Shown: in pieces, positions 8,173 to 19,006 of the stretch
Layout: every line of letters starts with the position of its first letter
How positions within the stretch are numbered: the first letter of the stretch is position 1
Assembly (NCBI RefSeq): GCF_023373525.1
Contig: NZ_CP097218.1
Coordinates: 1,364,001-1,428,000, forward strand
Source of the DNA: Brachybacterium kimchii
Lineage (GTDB): Bacteria > Actinomycetota > Actinomycetes > Actinomycetales > Dermabacteraceae
DNA: 64,000 nucleotides
Direction of reading: 5' to 3'
Made by a program: the position numbers and the translations under genes
Notes under the pieces: model-generated
The model's input: only the letters and a program-made list of their open reading frames with translations
Databases searched by the model: none
Told to the model about the DNA's origin: nothing

Positions 8173-8298
8173 GAGTTCTCCTCGGTTCGGGCCCGGATCG
8201 ACCGGGCCGTTCTCAGTGGACACCAGGAGGACGTCACCGTCCGCCGGTCCCTCACGACGAAGCCTATGTGATCCCGCTCACCCGTGGGGCGCTCGGAC

Positions 8299-8595
8299 TC
8301 AGTGCAGCCGTCCCGGTCGCGGCCCTCGTTCCGGAGCCCCGCCGGGGTCCTCCTCGAGGTGGGCGACGAGCCAGCGCGCGGCAGCGAGCGTGAGACGCGG
8401 ATCCTCCGCTCGCAGCGCCCGGCTGGCCCGCAGTGGTGACCTCTCGGCGTCGAGACGTCGTCGGGCGAGGACGTCCCGCGCCCATGCGCGGGCCCGCTCG
8501 AGCGCCCCGTCGTCCGCGAAGACGCCCATCACCACGAGTCCCGCGTCCCGGACGTCCCGTGGCAGACCGCCGATCATGTGTCTGCGCAGCGCCAT
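8299..8595 (-). CDS. Small hypothetical protein
   Basis: 98 residues from the ATG at 8595 (MALRRHMIGGLPRDVRD...), preceded by a G-rich sequence that can serve as a binding site. An in-frame start at 8670 would give 123 residues. The protein is rich in Arg, Ala and Leu with a hydrophobic patch (AGLVVMGVF) and a probable helix ending VAHLEEDPGG. I recognise no family. It lies upstream of the Asp23 cluster and downstream of the ctaF terminator. It may be genuine, but the support is only an open frame of reasonable composition. Confidence 0.4.
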   Translation of the reverse strand: MALRRHMIGGLPRDVRDAGLVVMGVFADDGALERARAWARDVLARRRLDAERSPLRASRALRAEDPRLTLAAARWLVAHLEEDPGGAPERGPRPGRLH

Positions 8596-8674
8596 CCTGT
8601 CCCCCGTTCCCCGGCTCGCCTCCCCGCTCTGCGGTGCGGCCGGATCCTGCGGCCATGATCCCACGCGCACAGCA

Positions 8675-8710
8675 CGACGGCCCGCCCACCATGCGGTGGA
8701 CGGGCCGTCG
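8675..8710 (-). terminator. Hairpin after ctaF
   Basis: A 16-bp stem (8675-8690 with 8695-8710) around a 4-nt loop. The single mismatch on the plus strand becomes a G-U pair in the minus-strand RNA, pointing to use by ctaC-ctaD-ctaF. It begins 37 nt after the ctaF stop. Confidence 0.7.
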
Positions 8711-8746
8711 AGGAGTGCGCCCCCTCGGGAGGGGAGCGCCGGATGA

Positions 8747-9163
8747 TCAGTGGGCGTGCTGGCCGCGGGAGAACTCCATGACCCAGCCGACGACGCCGAC
8801 GATCACGAAGACCGAGCCGATCGCGAGGATCCACCAGCCGGCCGCGACGCCCAGGAACGCGAGACCGCAGCCGATCCCGGCCCAGAGGGGCCACCAGCTG
8901 TACGGGGCGAAGCTGCCCTGCACGCCGGCCTCGTCCGAGACCTCGGCCTCGAGGTTCTCCTCGGCCCGGTCCGGGAACCGCTTGGAGGCCCAGGTGAGGG
9001 TCGTGGCGATCATCGCCGCGAGCAGGGTCGCCATGAGCAGGGCCGGGAAGCCCGCGGTCTCGATGCCGAGCGGGGCGTACCCGCCGGTCCAGACGCCGTA
9101 GACCACGCCGACGATGAGGAAGAACGCGGCGAGGATCCAGAAGATCAATGCAGTGGTGCGCAT
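8747..9163 (-). CDS. ctaF: Cytochrome c oxidase subunit IV (actinobacterial type)
   Basis: Small integral subunit of the aa3 oxidase in the bcc-aa3 supercomplex. 138 residues with four predicted helices (about 5-27, 38-60, 92-108, 112-130). The first pair begins MRTTALIFWILAAFFLIVGVVYG, and the second pair follows an acidic loop and FAPYSWWPLWAG, which are family hallmarks. Its ATG is 3 nt after the ctaD stop, so it belongs to the ctaC-ctaD-ctaF operon and is followed by a terminator. Confidence 0.93.
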   Translation of the reverse strand: MRTTALIFWILAAFFLIVGVVYGVWTGGYAPLGIETAGFPALLMATLLAAMIATTLTWASKRFPDRAEENLEAEVSDEAGVQGSFAPYSWWPLWAGIGCGLAFLGVAAGWWILAIGSVFVIVGVVGWVMEFSRGQHAH

Positions 9164-9166
9164 GTG

Positions 9167-10872
<1,706 letters not shown>

Positions 10873-10876
<4 letters not shown>

Positions 10877-11784
10877 TTCTGGACCTCATCTCCCGTGCGG
10901 CCGTTGGCCGCGTCGTCCTTCTCGCGCATGTTCCAGTCCTCGAGGTTCCTCGAGAGGTCCACGGAGAGCTGACCGGTGTTGCCCTTGTCGCGCAGGTCCT
11001 TCATGTGCTGGTCGTACTCCTCCTGGGAGACGACCTTCACGTTGAAGAGCATGTCCGAGTGGTACTCGCCGCAGAGCTCGGCGCACTTGCCGGCGTAGGT
11101 GCCCTCACGCGTGGGGGTCACCTGGAACGTGTTGGTGTGCCCCGGGAACATGTCCTTCTTGTAGAGGAAGTCCGGGATCCAGAACGAGTGCACGACGTCG
11201 CGCGAGTCCAGGTCGAAGCGCACGGTCTGGTTCACCGGCAGGTAGAGCACGGGCAGCGACTCCGCGGCGCCCGGAGTGCCGGTCTCGAAGGACTGCACCC
11301 CCGCGTCCTCGTGGACGTCGGCGTCCACGTAGTTGAAGTCCCAGCTCCACTGCTTGGCGACCACGTTCACCGTGACGTCGGGCTTCGCCGAGGTGTCCTC
11401 GATCTCGCCCACGTCGCGCTGGGTGAAGTAGAACAGCGTCATGATCATGACGACCGGGACGAGGGTGAAGATCATCTCGATCGGCATGTGGTAGCGCAGC
11501 TGCACGGGGAAGCCCGTGTCGTCCTTGCGACGCCGGTACGCGATCGCGCTCCAGATCGCCAGGCCCCACACGACCAGACCGACGAGCACGAGAGCGGTCC
11601 AGGAACCGGTCCACAGCTGGGTGATGCGCTCGGTCTTGTCGGTGATCTGGACGCCGTCGTCGGCACCGGGGAGGAAGCCGCGCTTCTGCTCCGCGGTGCA
11701 GCCGGACAGCGCGAGCATCGCCGGCGCGAGTACGGCCGCCACGCGGCGCAGGCGCCGGCGGCGTTGTGTGGCCTGGGGGATCAC
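10873..11784 (-). CDS. ctaC: Cytochrome c oxidase subunit II (lipoprotein)
   Basis: Carries the CuA centre that receives electrons from QcrC. 303 residues from the GTG at 11784, with a GGAAGG site 7 nt upstream. A GTG at 11799 would add five residues. Basic signal peptide with lipobox LSGC (Cys29), two membrane helices (about 63-84 and 103-121), then the CuA domain with His199, Cys234, Cys238, His242 and Met245 in [13 protein letters not shown] loop at about 155-175 is an actinobacterial extension. First gene of ctaC-ctaD-ctaF, with a likely long 5' leader. Confidence 0.96.
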
Positions 11785-12091
11785 AGGATGACCTTCCACT
11801 CGTCGGCCCTCCGGGAGGAGGCGCGGCGTGCTGCCTGCTGGGGGCAGCGCGTCGCACGCGCGGGGAGGGCGGGTGCTTCGCGGGTCGGGGCAGACCCGGG
11901 GACGTGCGTCGTGCGCGGCCCGACGGCGGCGGCGTCGAGCAGGCCGGCGGGGGCGGGACCCTCACCGTCGGCGACAGCTGATCGCATCACGCGGGACGAA
12001 CATGACGGCACAGCGTCATCATACGTGTTTCCCGGACTCGGTTCAGCATTCAGGTTCCGGTGTCGTCGGGGGTGACGACGTGCACAGACGC
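11785..12091. other. Long leader of ctaC
   Basis: No gene recognised. If the promoter at 12018-12046 is used, the ctaC mRNA has an untranslated leader of about 225 nt. The leader is GC-rich, and I could not match it to a known riboswitch. Confidence 0.5.
12018..12046 (-). promoter_or_regulatory. Candidate promoter for ctaC-ctaD-ctaF
   Basis: On the complement CTGAAC (12046-12041) is followed after 17 nt by TATGAT (12023-12018), one of the closest matches to a housekeeping -10 in the window. It is oriented towards ctaC. Confidence 0.55.
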
Positions 12092-12138
12092 CGACGGGCC
12101 CGCCCTCGCTCACATGCGGAGCGAGGGCGGGCCCGTCG
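12092..12138 (-). terminator. 19-bp hairpin after erpA
   Basis: Arms 12092-12110 and 12120-12138 pair perfectly around a 9-nt loop, starting 38 nt past the erpA stop. Confidence 0.75.
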
Positions 12139-12175
12139 AGCTGCTGCGCTCTCGCGCAGGGCGCCGACGCGGACG

Positions 12176-12532
12176 TCAGCTGAAGGAGTCCCCGCAGGCG
12201 CACGAGCTGCCCGCGTTGGGGTTGTCGATCGTGAAGCCCTGCTTCTCGATCGTGTCGGCGAAGTCGATCGTCGCTCCCGCGAGGTACGGCGAGCTCATGC
12301 GGTCGACGACGACCTCGACGCCGTCGAAGCCGACGGTCGAGTCACCGTCCATCAGCCGCTCGTCGAAGTAGAGCTGGTAGATCAGGCCGGAGCATCCGCC
12401 CGGCTGCACCGCGATGCGCAGTCGCAGGTCGTCGCGCCCCTCCTGCTCGAGCAGGGACGTGACCTTCGCCGCGGCCTCGCCGGTGAGCGTCACGCCGTGC
12501 GCGGGGGCCTCGGTGTCGATGGTGGTGGTCAT
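12176..12532 (-). CDS. erpA: Iron-sulfur cluster insertion protein ErpA / A-type carrier
   Basis: Delivers Fe-S clusters to apoproteins. 118 residues, the usual length for the HesB/IscA family. The three conserved cysteines are present: Cys47 in QPGGCSGLIYQL and Cys111/Cys113 in the terminal SCACGDSFS. A strong GAGGAGGAAC site precedes the ATG and a TAACCT -10-like box lies upstream. A single-gene unit closed by its own hairpin. Its position beside ctaC-ctaD-ctaF and near the Rieske gene fits a role in supplying Fe-S respiratory proteins, though that is inference. Confidence 0.92.
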   Translation of the reverse strand: MTTTIDTEAPAHGVTLTGEAAAKVTSLLEQEGRDDLRLRIAVQPGGCSGLIYQLYFDERLMDGDSTVGFDGVEVVVDRMSSPYLAGATIDFADTIEKQGFTIDNPNAGSSCACGDSFS

Positions 12533-12624
12533 CTGGGTTCCTCCTCACTGCAGGTGCCTCCAGGTTACGCCTCGCCGGGCGCGACCGGGGACAGCGTCCG
12601 TCACGTCACATGCTCCGCGCCCGG

Positions 12625-14085
12625 TCAGCCGCGTCGCCTCTCGAGCCCCGCCGCGCCGCGCAGCAGCAGCGCCTCGGCGAGGCACACCCTGGCGAACTCC
12701 CCCAGGTGCAGGGACTCGTCGACGCCGTGGGCGCGGGAGTCGGGGTCCTCGACACCGGTGACCAGCACCTCCGCCCCGGGGAACACCTCGAGCAGGTCGG
12801 CGATGAAAGGGATCGACCCTCCGAGGCCGGTGTCCACGGGCTCCGTGCCCCAGGCATCGCGGAAGGCGGAGCGCGCGAGCCGCATGGCCGGGGTGTCCGA
12901 GGGGGCGAGGAAGGGGCGTCCCTGCTCGCCCCGGGCGATCTCGAGGACGGCCCCGCGCGGGGCGTGGGACTCGAGGTGCGCGACGAGCGCGTCCATGGCG
13001 GCCTGCGGATCCTGGCCCGGCGGGATGCGCAGCGAGATCTTGGCGCGCGCCGCGGGCACGAGCGTGTTGGAGGCATCGCGCACCGACGGGGCGTCGATGC
13101 CGATCACCGAGAGAGCGGGTGCGGACCACAGGCGCGAGGTGATCGAGCCGGTGCCCGCGAGGGGCTGGCCCTCGAGGATGCCGGCGTCGCGCCGGTAGTC
13201 GGCCTCGGGCATCTCGACCTCGGGCGCGTCCGCGCGCACGAGTCCCTCGACGGCAACGTCGCCGTTCTCGTCGTGCAGCGTCGCCACCATGCGTCCCATC
13301 TGGGTGAGCGCGTCCAGGACCGGCCCTCCGAACATGCCCGAGTGGACGGCGCGCTCGAGCACGCGCACGGTCACCGTGAGGTCGACCACTCCGCGCAGGC
13401 TCGTGGTGAGCGCGGGCGTGCCGACGGCCCAGTTCGCGGAGTCGGCGACGACGATCGCGTCGGCCTCGAGCTGGTCCCTGTGGGCCTCGATGAAGCGCCG
13501 GAAGGTCGGGGACCCCGCCTCCTCCTCGCCCTCGACGAACACCGTCACGCCGACGCCGAGCTCGGAGAGCTCCTCCCCCACCAGGCGCAGCGCGGTGACG
13601 TGGGCCATCACGCCGGCCTTGTCGTCGGCCGCGCCGCGGCCGAACAGCCGGTCGCCCTCGCGCGCGGGCGTGAAGGGATCGGTCGTCCAGGCCTGCGGGT
13701 CGCCGGTCGGCTGGACGTCGTGGTGGGCGTAGAGCAGCACGGTGGGAAGGCCGTCGCGGGCCGGCCGGCGGGCGATGACGGCAGGGGCGCCCTCGTCGAC
13801 GTGGGTGATGGTCACCTCGGGCATCCCGGCGCCGCGCAGCAGCGCGGCGACGGCCTCGGCGCTCTCGTGCACGGGGGTGCGGTCGTATCCGGGGAACGCG
13901 ATGGACGGGATCCGCACCAGGGCCGAGAGGTCCTCGATCGCGCGCGGGAGAATCCCCTCGAGGCGCGCGCGCAGTCCCTCGACCTCCTCCTGGGGCGCGG
14001 CGGCGGGGCCGACGGCGGATTCGGGGGCCGCGGGGCGGTCGGACGGACGGGGAGTGTCGCCCTCGGGGGCGGGTTCGTGGGACAT
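12625..14085 (-). CDS. M20 family dipeptidase
   Basis: Zinc metallopeptidase expected to hydrolyse dipeptides or related amides in the cytoplasm. 486 residues from the ATG at 14085. The first 35 residues are Pro/Ala-rich and probably disordered. Metal-site motifs follow: LLYAHHDVQPTG, GRGAADDKAGVMA, and FVEGEEEAGSP with the Glu-Glu pair. The dimerisation/lid domain is about 215-345, and the last conserved region contains HGVDESLHLGEF. This arrangement is the PepV/CNDP-like dipeptidase branch. A GATAAC hexamer lies 9 nt before the ATG. The substrate cannot be read from sequence. Confidence 0.88.
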   Translation of the reverse strand: MSHEPAPEGDTPRPSDRPAAPESAVGPAAAPQEEVEGLRARLEGILPRAIEDLSALVRIPSIAFPGYDRTPVHESAEAVAALLRGAGMPEVTITHVDEGAPAVIARRPARDGLPTVLLYAHHDVQPTGDPQAWTTDPFTPAREGDRLFGRGAADDKAGVMAHVTALRLVGEELSELGVGVTVFVEGEEEAGSPTFRRFIEAHRDQLEADAIVVADSANWAVGTPALTTSLRGVVDLTVTVRVLERAVHSGMFGGPVLDALTQMGRMVATLHDENGDVAVEGLVRADAPEVEMPEADYRRDAGILEGQPLAGTGSITSRLWSAPALSVIGIDAPSVRDASNTLVPAARAKISLRIPPGQDPQAAMDALVAHLESHAPRGAVLEIARGEQGRPFLAPSDTPAMRLARSAFRDAWGTEPVDTGLGGSIPFIADLLEVFPGAEVLVTGVEDPDSRAHGVDESLHLGEFARVCLAEALLLRGAAGLERRRG

Positions 14086-14178
14086 GGCTCCCACGTTATC
14101 GCCGCCCGGGGCGCCCGCGGGCGCCCCGGCGTGCGGCGTGCGTCGCCGCGGATGGTCGGGGCGGCGCCGTGCTCCGCC

Positions 14179-14184
14179 TAGACT
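14179..14184 (+). promoter_or_regulatory. -10 box TAGACT before the DUF3043 gene
   Basis: TAGACT ends 6 nt before the GTG at 14191, so the transcript is probably leaderless even though the 6 nt between also read GGAGGT. Confidence 0.5.
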
Positions 14185-14190
14185 GGAGGT

Positions 14191-14838
14191 GTGAGTCCCC
14201 GCAACACGTCCGATGCCGACACGTCCCCCTCGCCGCGCCGCCGCGGCCGCAGCCGCGGGGAGGTGCCCGGCGTGACCTCGTCGCCCGAGGGCGACCCCGC
14301 CGGTTCCGCCGGGAAGGGCCGCCCCACCCGCACGCGGAAGGAGGCCGAGGCCGCTCGTCGGCGTCCCATCGTGGAGACCGACCGCAAGGAGGCCCGGCGC
14401 CGGGACCGCCAGGCGGCCGCGCAGGAGCGCCAGCGCTCCCAGCAGGCCCTGATGTCGGGCGACGAAGCGAACATGCCCGCCCAGCACCGCGGGCGGGACC
14501 GCAGCTTCGTGCGCGACCTGGTCGACGCGCGGCGCAACATCGCGGAGTTCTTCTTCCCCGTCGCCCTGATCCTGATGATCGTGGCGCTCGTGCTCCCGCT
14601 GGTCATGCCCGGCCTCTACACGTCCATGAGCGTGATCATGCTCGTCGTGCTGTGGGGCGGGATCCTGCTGTGCGTGGTCGACTCGCTCATCCTGCGCCGC
14701 AGGATCCGCGCGCGACTGACCGAGCGCTTCGGCGAGGTCCGCCGGGGGCTCGTGGGGTACGGCATCATGCGTTCGCTGCAGATCCGCCGGTGGCGCCTGC
14801 CGCGCGCGCAGGTGCGCCACGGCGAGGACCCGCGCTGA
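14191..14838 (+). CDS. DUF3043 family membrane protein
   Basis: 215 residues. A long charged, Arg/Lys/Glu-rich N-terminal half (1-110) precedes two membrane helices (about 117-137 and 141-163) and a basic C-terminal tail. The stretch RRPIVETDRKEARRRDR followed by FVRDLVDARRNIAEFF matches what I know of DUF3043, a family confined to actinobacteria and without known function. It is divergent from the dipeptidase gene and convergent with aspS, with a shared terminator. Expected in the plasma membrane with the charged region inside. Confidence 0.8.
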   Translation: MSPRNTSDADTSPSPRRRGRSRGEVPGVTSSPEGDPAGSAGKGRPTRTRKEAEAARRRPIVETDRKEARRRDRQAAAQERQRSQQALMSGDEANMPAQHRGRDRSFVRDLVDARRNIAEFFFPVALILMIVALVLPLVMPGLYTSMSVIMLVVLWGGILLCVVDSLILRRRIRARLTERFGEVRRGLVGYGIMRSLQIRRWRLPRAQVRHGEDPR

Positions 14839-14872
14839 TCGTTCCCGCTCCCCCGCTCTCGGCGGGCGGATG

Positions 14873-14918
14873 ACGCACAGGGCGCCGGCACCCCTCGGGG
14901 TGCCGGCGCCCTGTGCGT
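14873..14918. terminator. Bidirectional hairpin between the DUF3043 gene and aspS
   Basis: Arms 14873-14894 and 14897-14918 are perfectly complementary over 22 nt. The innermost pairs must open to form a loop. Centrally placed between two convergent stops. Confidence 0.8.
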
Positions 14919-14961
14919 TCCGGCCCTGTGCGTTCCGCGGGCGGAGCGGGCCGCTCCGGGA

Positions 14962-16797
14962 TCAGGCCTGCCCGGAGGGGGCGCTCCCGTCGGCGTCCCG
15001 GGCGGCGCCGTCCTTCGTCTCGGCGCCGTCCTTCGCCCCGTCGCTGCGGGGCTTCGCGTCGACACCCGCCTCCTTGCGCTGCTGCGCGGTGATCGGAGCG
15101 GGCGCCTGGGTCAGCGGGTCGTAGCCGCCGCCGGACTTCGGGAAGGCGATGACGTCGCGGATCGAGTCGGTGCCGGCGAGCAGCGCCGCGATGCGGTCCC
15201 AGCCGAAGGCGATGCCGCCGTGGGGCGGGGCGCCGAAGGCGAAGGCGTCGAGCAGGAAGCCGAACTTCTCGCGCGCCTGCTCCTCGTCGATCCCCATCAC
15301 GCGGAACACGCGCTCCTGCACGTCCTGCTGATGGATGCGGATGGAGCCGCCGCCGATCTCGTTGCCGTTGCAGACGATGTCGTAGGCGTAGGCCAGCGCG
15401 CTGCCCGGATCCGTGTCGAACGTGTCCATGAACTCGGGCTTGGGCGAGGTGAAGGCGTGGTGCACGGCCGTCCAGGCACCCGAGCCGACGGCGACGTCGC
15501 CCGCGGCGACCGCCTCGCTCGCGGGCTCGAACATGGGCGCGTCCACGACCCAGACGAACGCGAAGGCATCGTGGTCGATGAGCCCCAGGCGCTCGGCGAT
15601 CTCGCTGCGCGCGGCGCCCAGCAGGGCGCGCGAGGACTTCGGCTCGCCCGCCGCGAAGAACACGCAGTCGCCCGGCTTCGCGCCGACCTGCGCCGCGAGG
15701 CCCGCCTTCTCCTGGTCCGAGATGTTCTTGGAGACCGGACCGGTCAGCGTGCCGTCCTCCTGGACGAGCACGTACGCGAGGCCCTTGGCGCCGCGCTGCT
15801 TGGCCCACTCCTGCCACGCGTCGAGCTGGCGGCGGGGCTGGGAGGCGCCGCCGGCCATGACGACCGCGCCGACGTACGGCGACTGGAACACGCGGAAGGG
15901 GGTGTCCGCGAAGTACTCGGTCATCTCCGTGATCTCGAGGTCGAAGCGCAGGTCGGGCTTGTCCGACCCGTAGCGGCGCATCGACTCCTCGTAGGTGATC
16001 CGCGGGATCGGCGTGGTGATGTCGTGCCCGGCCACCTTCCAGACGTTCGCGAGCAGCTCCTCGGCGAGGGCGATCACGTCCTCCTGCTCCGCGAAGCTCA
16101 GCTCGACGTCGAGCTGCGTGAACTCCGGCTGGCGGTCGGCGCGGAAGTCCTCGTCGCGGTAGCAGCGGGCGATCTGGAAGTACTTCTCCATCCCCGAGAC
16201 CATGAGCAGCTGCTTGAACAGCTGCGGGGACTGCGGCAGCGCGTACCAGGAGCCCGGGGCGAGTCGCGCGGGCACCAGGAAGTCGCGCGCGCCCTCCGGG
16301 GTCGAGCGCGTGAGCGTGGGCGTCTCGATCTCGACGAAGCCGTCGTCCAGGAGGGTCTCGCGAGCGGCCCGATTGATGTCGGAGCGCAGGCGCAGCGCGC
16401 GCGCCGGACCCGAGCGGCGCAGGTCGAGGTAGCGGTAGCGCAGGCGCGCCTCCTCCCCCACCTCGGCGTGGTCGTCGAGCTGGAACGGGAGGGGCGCCGA
16501 GGGGTTCAGCACCTCGACGTCGCTCGCGGTGACCTCGATCTCGCCCGTCGGCAGGGCGGGGTTCTCGTTGCCCTCGGGACGACGGTCCACGGTGCCGGTG
16601 ACCTTCAGCACGTACTCGTTGCGCAGGTGCATGGCCTCGTCCTCGCGGACGACGACCTGGGCGACGCCGCTGGCGTCGCGGAGATCCAGGAACGTCACGC
16701 CTCCATGGTCGCGGCGGCGGGCGATCCAGCCGGTGAGGGTGACGGTCTGGCCGATGTGCTCGCTTCGGAGCTCACCGGCATGATGGGTGCGCAGCAC
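14962..16797 (-). CDS. aspS: Aspartyl-tRNA synthetase
   Basis: Charges tRNA-Asp. 611 residues from the GTG at 16797, whose protein begins [19 protein letters not shown] as in other bacterial AspS; the open frame continues upstream without support. OB-fold anticodon domain (about 1-105, [18 protein letters not shown]), class II motif 2 ([22 protein letters not shown]), the bacterial GAD insertion (about 285-420) and motif 3 ([11 protein letters not shown]). The last 35 residues are an acidic/Ala tail. It may be the non-discriminating Asp/Asn type, which this reading cannot settle. A TAGCAT -10 lies at 16840-16835, giving a leader of about 30 nt. Confidence 0.96.
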   Translation of the reverse strand: MLRTHHAGELRSEHIGQTVTLTGWIARRRDHGGVTFLDLRDASGVAQVVVREDEAMHLRNEYVLKVTGTVDRRPEGNENPALPTGEIEVTASDVEVLNPSAPLPFQLDDHAEVGEEARLRYRYLDLRRSGPARALRLRSDINRAARETLLDDGFVEIETPTLTRSTPEGARDFLVPARLAPGSWYALPQSPQLFKQLLMVSGMEKYFQIARCYRDEDFRADRQPEFTQLDVELSFAEQEDVIALAEELLANVWKVAGHDITTPIPRITYEESMRRYGSDKPDLRFDLEITEMTEYFADTPFRVFQSPYVGAVVMAGGASQPRRQLDAWQEWAKQRGAKGLAYVLVQEDGTLTGPVSKNISDQEKAGLAAQVGAKPGDCVFFAAGEPKSSRALLGAARSEIAERLGLIDHDAFAFVWVVDAPMFEPASEAVAAGDVAVGSGAWTAVHHAFTSPKPEFMDTFDTDPGSALAYAYDIVCNGNEIGGGSIRIHQQDVQERVFRVMGIDEEQAREKFGFLLDAFAFGAPPHGGIAFGWDRIAALLAGTDSIRDVIAFPKSGGGYDPLTQAPAPITAQQRKEAGVDAKPRSDGAKDGAETKDGAARDADGSAPSGQA

Positions 16798-16963
16798 GGA
16801 AGAAGTCCTTCGTCTCAGGGATGCGGTCGCCCCGATGCTATCGCGGGGTGAGCGATCTCGCCCCCTGCGCCCCTGTGCCCCGGCATGCCCGCTCCGTATC
16901 CTGGATATCTGTCCCGACCTGCACCGCTGGCGGGTCCACCCCGCCCCGCAGTCGAAGGACACC

Positions 16964-18874
16964 ATGAACGACGCACGCCCCTCCGCCACAGATCCCACAC
17001 CCGAGACCCCCTCGACCGACGAGCCCAACGGCCCGGTCGCGGAGTCCGCGTCCGAGGCGCCGTCGGCCCCTGCGGCCCCGGCCGCTCCCGAGGAGCCGAC
17101 CTTCGCGGACCTGGACCTGCCGGGCGTGCTGCAGAGCGCGGTGGACCGGCTCGGCTTCACGCGCCCCTCCCCCATCCAGAGCGAGGCGATCCCGCAGCTG
17201 CTGGCGGGACGCGACGTCATCGGCGTGGCCCAGACCGGCACGGGCAAGACGGCCGCCTTCGGCCTGCCGATGCTCACCGCGGTCGATCCCTCGGAGCGCG
17301 CGGCCCAGGCGCTCGTGCTCGCCCCCACCCGCGAGCTCGCCATGCAGGTCGCCGAGGCGATCAGCACCTTCGCCCAGGACGTCGACGGCCTCTCGGTGAC
17401 CTCCGTGTACGGCGGCTCGCCCTACGGCCCCCAGGAGCGCGCGCTCTCGCGCGGCACCCAGGTCGTCGTGGGGACCCCAGGACGCGTCATCGACCATCTC
17501 AAGCGCGGCAACCTGCACCTGGAGACCCTGAGGTACCTGGTGCTCGACGAGGCCGACGAGATGCTGCGCATGGGCTTCGCCGAGGACGTCGACGAGATCC
17601 TCTCCCACGCCCCGCAGTCCAAGCAGGTCGCTCTCTTCTCCGCAACCATGCCGCCCGCGATCCAGCGGGTCGCCGAGGAGCACATGAGCGAGCCGGTGCG
17701 GGTCTCGGTGTCGCGTCAGGCGAGCACCACGACCAACGTCTCCCAGCGCTTCGCGGTCGTGCCCTTCCGCCACAAGACCGGCGCGCTCGCCCGCGTGCTC
17801 GCGACCTCCGACGCCGAGGCGGCGATCGTCTTCGTGCGCACGCGCTCGGCCGCCGAGGAGGTCGGCACCGCGCTCGTCTCGCGGGGCGTCGTCGCCGCGA
17901 CCATCAGCGGCGACGTGCCACAGAAAGAGCGCGAGAAGATCGTCGAGCGCCTGCGCGAGGGCTCGCTGCAGGTCCTCGTCGCGACCGACGTCGCCGCTCG
18001 CGGCCTCGACGTCGACAAGATCGGCCTGGTCGTGAACTTCGACGTCCCCGGCGAGCCCGAGGCCTACGTCCACCGCATCGGCCGCACCGGCCGCGCGGGC
18101 CGCACCGGCGAGGCGCTCACCTTCGTCGCCCCGCACGAGCGGCGCAAGCTGCGCGCGATCGAGAAGACCACGCGCCAGACCCTGCAGGAGATCTCGATCC
18201 CCTCCCCGCGGGACGTCTCCGCCCACCGCACCGAGAAGCTGCTGGCCTCCGTGCCCGAGCGCGCCGAGCGCGGGCGCCTCGATCTCTACCTCGAGAAGGT
18301 CGACGCCTTCCTCGAGAGCAGCGGCATGGAGCCGCGGATGCTCGCGGCAGTGCTCGCCGCGACGGCCGTCGGCGACGACGGGCCGGGTGCCGAGGCCGAG
18401 GGCGACGAGGAGTTCACCGGCGCCCACCTCAAGGGCTCCGACCGTGATCGGGAGTCGGACGGCAAGGGCCGTCCCGCGCCCGGCCAGCCCGAGAAGGGCT
18501 TCACGAGCTACCGCGTGTCCGTCGGCCACTCCCACGGGGCGAAGCCCGCGGCGATCGTCGGCGCGATCACGGGCGAGGGCGGCCTGAACGGGAAGTCGAT
18601 CGGCAAGATCGACATCTTCGGCTCGTTCTCCCTGGTCCAGATCCGCGGGTCCCTCAAGGACGACCAGATCGACCGCATCGGCCACGCGAAGATCGCCGGG
18701 CGCACCCTGCGCATCAGCGAGGACCGCGGCCCGCGCACCGGCGGCCGCCGCGAGCACGGCTCGCGTCGTCCCGACTCCCGCGAGGGCGGACGCCACGAGG
18801 GCGGCCGGCGCTTCGGCGGACCGCGCCATGAGGGCGGGCCCCGCCGCGACAGCTGCGGACACGGCGGCCGCTGA
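16964..18874 (+). CDS. DEAD-box RNA helicase, CsdA/DeaD type
   Basis: ATP-dependent RNA unwinding, probably in ribosome assembly or RNA decay. 636 residues from the ATG at 16964, preceded by GAAGGA. The Pro/Ala-rich N-terminus (1-45) is low complexity. The helicase core has a Q motif region, AQTGTGKT (89-96), PTREL, DEAD (195-198), SAT (226-228) and HRIGRTGR. The C-terminal DbpA-like RNA-binding domain includes [19 protein letters not shown] and [15 protein letters not shown]. It ends in an Arg/Gly-rich tail (about 590-636). Divergent from aspS and convergent with the thioredoxin gene. Confidence 0.92.
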   Translation: MNDARPSATDPTPETPSTDEPNGPVAESASEAPSAPAAPAAPEEPTFADLDLPGVLQSAVDRLGFTRPSPIQSEAIPQLLAGRDVIGVAQTGTGKTAAFGLPMLTAVDPSERAAQALVLAPTRELAMQVAEAISTFAQDVDGLSVTSVYGGSPYGPQERALSRGTQVVVGTPGRVIDHLKRGNLHLETLRYLVLDEADEMLRMGFAEDVDEILSHAPQSKQVALFSATMPPAIQRVAEEHMSEPVRVSVSRQASTTTNVSQRFAVVPFRHKTGALARVLATSDAEAAIVFVRTRSAAEEVGTALVSRGVVAATISGDVPQKEREKIVERLREGSLQVLVATDVAARGLDVDKIGLVVNFDVPGEPEAYVHRIGRTGRAGRTGEALTFVAPHERRKLRAIEKTTRQTLQEISIPSPRDVSAHRTEKLLASVPERAERGRLDLYLEKVDAFLESSGMEPRMLAAVLAATAVGDDGPGAEAEGDEEFTGAHLKGSDRDRESDGKGRPAPGQPEKGFTSYRVSVGHSHGAKPAAIVGAITGEGGLNGKSIGKIDIFGSFSLVQIRGSLKDDQIDRIGHAKIAGRTLRISEDRGPRTGGRREHGSRRPDSREGGRHEGGRRFGGPRHEGGPRRDSCGHGGR

Positions 18875-18933
18875 GCGCGCAGCGCGACGCGCACGCCGGC
18901 CCGGGCGACGCGTCGCGCCCCCGAACGGACGGA

Positions 18934-18968
18934 GAACGGCCCCGCACCCGATGGGTGCGGGGCCGTTC
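18934..18968. terminator. Bidirectional hairpin between the helicase and thioredoxin genes
   Basis: Arms 18934-18949 and 18953-18968 pair perfectly (16 bp) around GAT, midway between two convergent stops. Confidence 0.75.
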
Positions 18969-19006
18969 CGCGTGGTGGGACCGCCGGCCGCCTGCCGGCG
19001 GGAGGG

